Source of the DNA: UBA4823 sp034436035
Lineage (GTDB): Bacteria > Chloroflexota > Anaerolineae > Anaerolineales > UBA4823
Length of the DNA stretch: 7,517 nt
Assembly: GCA_034436035.1 (NCBI GenBank)
Contig: DAOTVW010000357.1
Span: forward strand, 1 to 7,517
Direction: 5' to 3'
The notes below the pieces were generated by a model, which saw only the letters and a list, made by a program, of their open reading frames with translations, did no database searches and was not told the origin of the DNA. Both the position numbers and the translations under genes were made by a program. Positions 6,301 through 7,517 of the stretch are shown one piece after another; within the stretch, counting starts at the first letter, position 1; each line of letters starts with the position of its first letter.

Positions 6301-7515
6301 TAACCCACTGATCGGTACAGTTATTCTTCCGTTAGGCACGTTTATGCCGCTGGCTGAACCTATGTTTGGATTAGTTGTAACAGTATAGTTTATTGGGTCG
6401 CACTGGTAATCTGTCAATTTGAAGCTTAGCTGCGAAAGTGTAATCGGAACGTTGGTTGCACCGTCATTGGGTGAAACTTCAGTGATTTTTGGCGTTTGCG
6501 GTCCTGGCGGAGGCACGTACTCGGGTACTCTTGTTCTACGTTGACTATAGAAGCTTTCTCCAGATCGAGGTAATGGCTTTGGTGCAGGTGCCTCCACGTC
6601 CCAGACGCTGACCCAGCTATTATGCTCATTAAAAACTAGTTCAAGCTTGCCATCAGCGTCAATGTCTTGGGCTATGAAAAATGAGTGAGCGTTAGTTACA
6701 GGTATAGTTCCTATAATATCATATTTTTTGGTATTAGAGTTATACTTGAAAATAGTTACGTTTCGCGGATTGCAGTCCAATATCTCCCATTTTCCATCTC
6801 CGTCAACGTCTGCCAATCCAGGGGGATGCATGCACGGGAAAGGAAGCGTTGCATCCAGCTTCCAGTCAACCAAATCCCATATTTTAGGCTCAGTTGGACC
6901 TTCGTCGGTCCTTCTGCAGGTTATCAGTTCAAGTTTGCCATCTCCGTCCACGTCGGCTATCGGCGGATTATCATGTGCATAAAGACCAAGGTTTAGCGTC
7001 TTGCGGTATATCCCCTTATAAGTGTTAACACTTCCATCAGTATTAATGACGGCAATACCAGCATTTCCGCTTCCCTGATTAAGTATAATTATTTCAAGAT
7101 CTCCGTCACCATCTACGTCAGCCATAGCTGGAGCTTGACTACTGCAAAGGATATCGGGGTGAGCCCATATCTCAGTTAAGTTTTCAGCCCAAAAAGCCCT
7201 AAGACCCCTACCACCTGACGGATACGAGGGATACGACTCGCTTCTTTCACCCAAATAAACTTCAAAAACACCATCAAAATCCGTGTCCCCTACACTCATA
7301 CCACCATAACATGAATAGTAAGTGTAAGTAGAAGCAAATATACGGCCGTCATAAGTTAAAGCTGTGATCAAACCTGGACGCACAGAATATATCTCGGGAT
7401 ATCCGTCAGCGTTAATGTCGGCCACACCTATATATGTATCGTCTCCAGCAGCGTTTCTATTATACCAGTAAACAGATCCGTCGTTTCCATGTAAGGCTAA
7501 TACTCCTCCCCCACT
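1..7515 (-). CDS. Giant modular surface protein (DUF2341 / LamG / InlB-repeat / VCBS) with embedded class II amidotransferase-like domain; partial at both ends
   Basis: One minus-strand frame is open across the whole window: 2,505 codons with no in-frame TAA, TAG or TGA, and neither start nor stop codon inside. Domain order by residue: FG-GAP/VCBS propeller 1-306, Pro-rich linker 307-341, Ig-like 342-433, DUF2341 438-559, class II glutamine amidotransferase-like 561-816, ConA-like jelly-roll 823-1046, seven B-repeats 1052-1549, LamG 1552-1769, Ig-like 1775-1865, second jelly-roll 1869-2099, four B-repeats 2106-2390, DUF2341 2397 onward. The frame is the same at both DUF2341 copies and through every repeat, which argues against frameshifts. 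Signal peptide and C-terminal anchor lie outside the window, so export is inferred from the modules. These families are typical of archaeal and some bacterial cell-surface proteins. The likely role is adhesion or carbohydrate/matrix binding; no substrate can be named. No promoter, ribosome binding site or terminator is visible because both gene ends are missing. Confidence 0.93.
346..1200 (-). repeat. Array of four InlB-type B-repeats (block B)
   Basis: Four tandem units share the consensus of block A: 997-1200, 784-987, 568-771 (204 nt each) and 346-555 (210 nt). Each has 'GSG-x-V', 'TLTA-x-P' or a close variant, the 'GW-x-F-x-x-WSGD' core, 'NP-x-x-I-x-M' and a terminal 'V-T-A-x-F'. The last unit is the most divergent: 'VSPEGAGSV' replaces 'VxGSGxV' (two extra residues), and the core reads 'GYAFSHWTGD'. 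It sits next to DUF2341 copy B, so it may be a specialised capping unit. Likely a structural stalk. Confidence 0.92.
1219..1911 (-). other. ConA-like jelly-roll domain ('DLRAN…FYVDNV' family), copy B
   Basis: Residues 1869-2099 are homologous to 4378-5049 along their length: 'YLADPEFS', 'DTDLRAN', 'QDWYESR', 'VGGNTGKK', 'NAYLTQEF', 'FDIYIDRIDDV', 'RTGNIYIGDD', 'NERFVCLAFYD', 'WYTIKLV', 'YDVYVNGVYKGTF' and the closing 'GAFYVDNVFSP'. This copy is seven residues longer, with the extra length mainly in loops. As in copy A, it leads directly into a B-repeat array through a short linker (AIER), so jelly-roll plus B-repeats appears to be a cassette used twice. Likely ligand-binding; ligand unknown. 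Confidence 0.78.
1921..2193 (-). other. Ig/FN3-like beta-sandwich domain, copy B
   Basis: Residues 1775-1865 run from 'P-L-V-S-D-P-N-P-A-A-G-A-T-N-V-P' to 'Y-T-F-T-T'. Shared landmarks with copy A (6217-6492) are GATNVP, LSELSFTL-x-DYQ, the 'TTP-x-IG' turn, 'T-T-Y-I-W-H-I-H-V-T-D-G-T-H' and the terminal FTT. It follows the LamG domain through a 5-residue linker and runs into jelly-roll copy B after only three residues (IPR). Copy A is instead followed by DUF2341 and the amidotransferase-like domain. Structural spacer; no enzymatic motif. Confidence 0.82.
2209..2862 (-). other. LamG / concanavalin A-like domain
   Basis: Residues 1552-1769 carry a canonical LamG_3-type sequence: 'DSSTYGNNGVLYGG' entry, 'I-D-G-A-V-S-F-D-G-S-T-G-Y-I-E-I-P', 'FTQGLTVSFWMK', 'RIVGKY', 'WYYVTVVW', 'FYINGV' and the closing 'F-K-G-S-L-D-E-I-R-I-S-N-I-A-R-S' (DEIRIS at 2296-2313). 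These features define the lectin/glucanase-like jelly-roll common after DUF2341. It usually binds carbohydrate or other extracellular ligands; the ligand here is unknown. It starts right after the seventh B-repeat (linker VQG). The normal DUF2341 partner is therefore displaced about 1,000 residues downstream of DUF2341 copy A. Confidence 0.9.
2869..4362 (-). repeat. Array of seven InlB-type B-repeats (block A)
   Basis: Seven tandem units run from 'Y-x-L-T-V-N-x-x-G-x-G-x-V' through 'V-V-T-L-T-A-x-P-x-x-G-W-x-F-x-x-W-S-G-D' to 'I-T-M-D-x-N-K-x-V-x-A-x-F'. This matches the divergent InlB B-repeat family, an SH3/ubiquitin-like stalk module. Units: 4159-4362, 3943-4146, 3727-3930, 3514-3717, 3298-3501, 3085-3288 and 2869-3072. 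Every unit is exactly 204 nt (68 codons); only the linkers vary (3 or 4 residues). Units 3, 5 and 7 share 'K-x-T-Y-x-Y-G-E' and a 3-residue linker. Units 2, 4 and 6 share 'T-x-x-Q' style 4-residue linkers, so the array looks built from two-unit blocks. The array probably acts as an extended spacer lifting other modules off the cell surface. Confidence 0.92.
4378..5049 (-). other. ConA-like jelly-roll domain ('DLRAN…FYVDNV' family), copy A
   Basis: Residues 823-1046 start at 'P-L-L-V-D-S-E-F-S' and end at 'G-S-F-Y-V-D-N-V-Y-A-P'. Landmarks shared with copy B (1219-1911) are 'TDLRAN', 'QDWYESR', 'VGGNTGKK', 'AYLTQEF', 'WDIYVDSI', 'RTGWMLIGD', 'NERFVYMGF', a 'WYTIRVV' strand and 'YDVYVDGVYKATV'. 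The strand pattern and the 'DVYVDGV' hairpin are those of LamG/ConA-like lectin folds, which in many proteins bind glycans, but no ligand can be assigned. It follows the amidotransferase-like domain after a short linker (RTKYPY) and leads directly into the B-repeat array. Confidence 0.78.
5068..5835 (-). other. Class II glutamine amidotransferase-like (Ntn hydrolase) domain, YafJ/EgtC type, embedded
   Basis: Residues 561-816 (256 aa, close to the roughly 255 aa of E. coli YafJ) follow the family landmarks in order: C561 in 'ECSMWGM-IAN' (compare 'MCELLGM-SAN' in YafJ as I recall it); 'NRDGWGLVYY' at 594-603; 'GHVRLRS' with H641 and R643, matching the H-x-R that binds the glutamine carboxylate; 'HPF' at 657-659; 'WAFAHHGG' around 672-674, matching the 'HNG' loop; 'IDSD' with D708, matching the TDTE/TDSE acid; 'NFLLTDG' at 748-754; and a tail 'ASVRP…GWTEL…LAIL' typical of the family's C-terminal strands. 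The family hydrolyses glutamine to glutamate and ammonia using an N-terminal Cys. Two oddities: Cys561 is internal, and the oxyanion-hole Asn is His673. I am confident of the fold but not of the activity or substrate. No synthase partner domain is visible. Confidence 0.82.
5833..5838 (-). other. Candidate processing site Glu560|Cys561
   Basis: The codons here specify Glu560-Cys561. Cys561 aligns with the N-terminal nucleophile of class II amidotransferases. In free enzymes it is exposed by Met removal or by propeptide cleavage (as in glutamate synthase and Bacillus PurF). Activity in this protein would therefore require cleavage of the peptide bond before Cys561. That it happens here is an inference; nothing in the DNA proves it. 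Confidence 0.4.
5839..6204 (-). other. DUF2341 domain, copy A
   Basis: Residues 438-559 carry the DUF2341 hallmarks in order: 'W-Y-N-E-E-W-x-Y-R-K' with following 'I-I-I-D-H-T-K-V', 'NFPVVIDLTD', 'QPDGDDFLFTD', 'H-E-I-E-L-Y', 'L-V-V-W-V-K-V-P-Y-L', 'I-Y-L-Y-Y-G-N' and 'P-T-A-V-W-D-T-N-N-V-L-V-L-H-L-D-E-T'. It is homologous along its length to the copy at 1-327, including the Cys in 'N-x-x-C-G-N-Q-Q'. DUF2341 has no established activity. It is usually followed by a LamG/ConA jelly-roll beginning just after the 'LHLxET' strand. Here that place is taken by the amidotransferase-like domain. Confidence 0.9.
6217..6492 (-). other. Ig/FN3-like beta-sandwich domain, copy A
   Basis: Residues 342-433 begin with a 'P-K-I-x-x-V-S-P-N-D-G-A-T-N-V-P' entry and end with 'T-F-K-F-S-T-T'. 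In between is 'LSFKLTDYQCDPINYTVTT', then 'GLARSKTYTWTVTATDG', the classic pattern of alternating strands with a Tyr-x-Trp core. A second copy with the same landmarks (GATNVP, LSELSF, TTYIW, VTDGTH, FTT) lies at 1921-2193. This is a non-enzymatic spacer seen in archaeal surface proteins next to DUF2341 or LamG modules. A single Cys (DYQCDP) has no counterpart in copy B. Confidence 0.8.
6493..6597 (-). other. Proline-rich interdomain linker
   Basis: Residues 307-341 between the propeller and the first Ig-like domain are rich in Pro, Arg and Ser (for example APAPKPLPR and EYVPPPGPQTP). No repeat or domain pattern is visible. It looks like an extended, flexible hinge that sets the N-terminal propeller apart from the rest of the stalk. 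Confidence 0.7.
6598..7515 (-). other. FG-GAP/VCBS beta-propeller domain (N-terminally cut)
   Basis: Residues 1-306 carry six regularly spaced Asp-rich calcium-loop motifs of the form D-x-[DN]-x-DG-x-x-E: DINADGYPEI (7390-7422), DTDFDGVFEV (7258-7293), DVDGDGDLEI (7090-7122), DVDGDGKLEL (6925-6957), DVDGDGKWEI (6781-6813) and DIDADGKLEL (6637-6669). Spacing is 44-56 residues, as expected for blades of an integrin-alpha-like propeller. Segments between motifs contain the usual 'VLALHGNDGSVYW'-type and 'IWAHP'-type strands. Propellers of this family usually have seven blades, so at least one is probably upstream of the right edge. In known proteins such domains bind calcium and mediate adhesion or ligand binding outside the cell; here that is inferred from the family. 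Blade two is the most degenerate in its calcium loop (DTDFDG). Confidence 0.88.
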
Positions 7516-7517
7516 GG

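Noticed and set aside
6426..6629. A 67-codon minus-strand open frame beginning with ATG.
   Set aside because: It is out of frame with the main gene and overlaps its linker and Ig-like domain A. The main frame is uninterrupted there, so this is a shadow.
280..6996. Short plus-strand open frames (about 67-103 codons) scattered through the window, e.g. 280-516, 1712-1987, 2425-2697, 4409-4672, 6685-6996.
   Set aside because: All lie antisense to the continuous minus-strand frame and recur at matching positions in its repeats. Their translations show no domain pattern, so they are shadows of the large gene.
1..7517. tRNA, rRNA, riboswitch, terminator, insertion-sequence ends or attachment sites.
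   Set aside because: No cloverleaf, conserved RNA core, transposase motif or inverted terminal repeat was recognised, and the entire window is occupied by coding sequence.

Overview
The window is a single, uninterrupted piece of one very large gene read on the minus strand. One frame (codon first bases at positions divisible by 3, starting at 7515) stays open from one edge to the other, giving 2,505 codons with no stop, no start and no end. Residue numbers below count from the first complete codon at 7515. There is no intergenic DNA, RNA gene, CRISPR array or mobile element that I can support.

The product is a modular, almost certainly exported or cell-surface protein. From N- to C-terminus: (1) a calcium-type FG-GAP/VCBS beta-propeller, N-terminally cut by the window edge; (2) a proline-rich linker; (3) an Ig/FN3-like beta-sandwich; (4) a DUF2341 domain; (5) a domain that reads as a class II (Ntn-type) glutamine amidotransferase of the YafJ/EgtC type; (6) a ConA-like jelly-roll domain; (7) seven InlB-type B-repeats; (8) a LamG/ConA domain; (9) a second Ig-like domain; (10) a second jelly-roll of the same family as (6); (11) four more InlB-type repeats; (12) a second DUF2341 domain, cut by the left edge. 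Calcium-binding, lectin-like and repeat-stalk modules together suggest adhesion or carbohydrate binding.

The organism is most likely an uncultured archaeon, for example from the Bathyarchaeia/Thermoproteota or a methanogen relative. This is an inference from the domain mix (DUF2341, Ig-like 'GATNVP' modules, B-repeats, 'FYVDNV' jelly-rolls), moderate G+C, frequent ATA/AGA/AGG codons and many N-X-S/T sequons. No taxonomic marker gene is present, so the assignment is weak.

The most unusual element is the amidotransferase-like domain. Its candidate nucleophile Cys sits at residue 561, deep inside the chain, although this enzyme class needs that Cys at a free N-terminus. It joins the flanking surface modules in frame on both sides. 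Either the protein is cleaved before Cys561, or the fold has been co-opted for something else. Its oxyanion-hole Asn also appears to be replaced by His.
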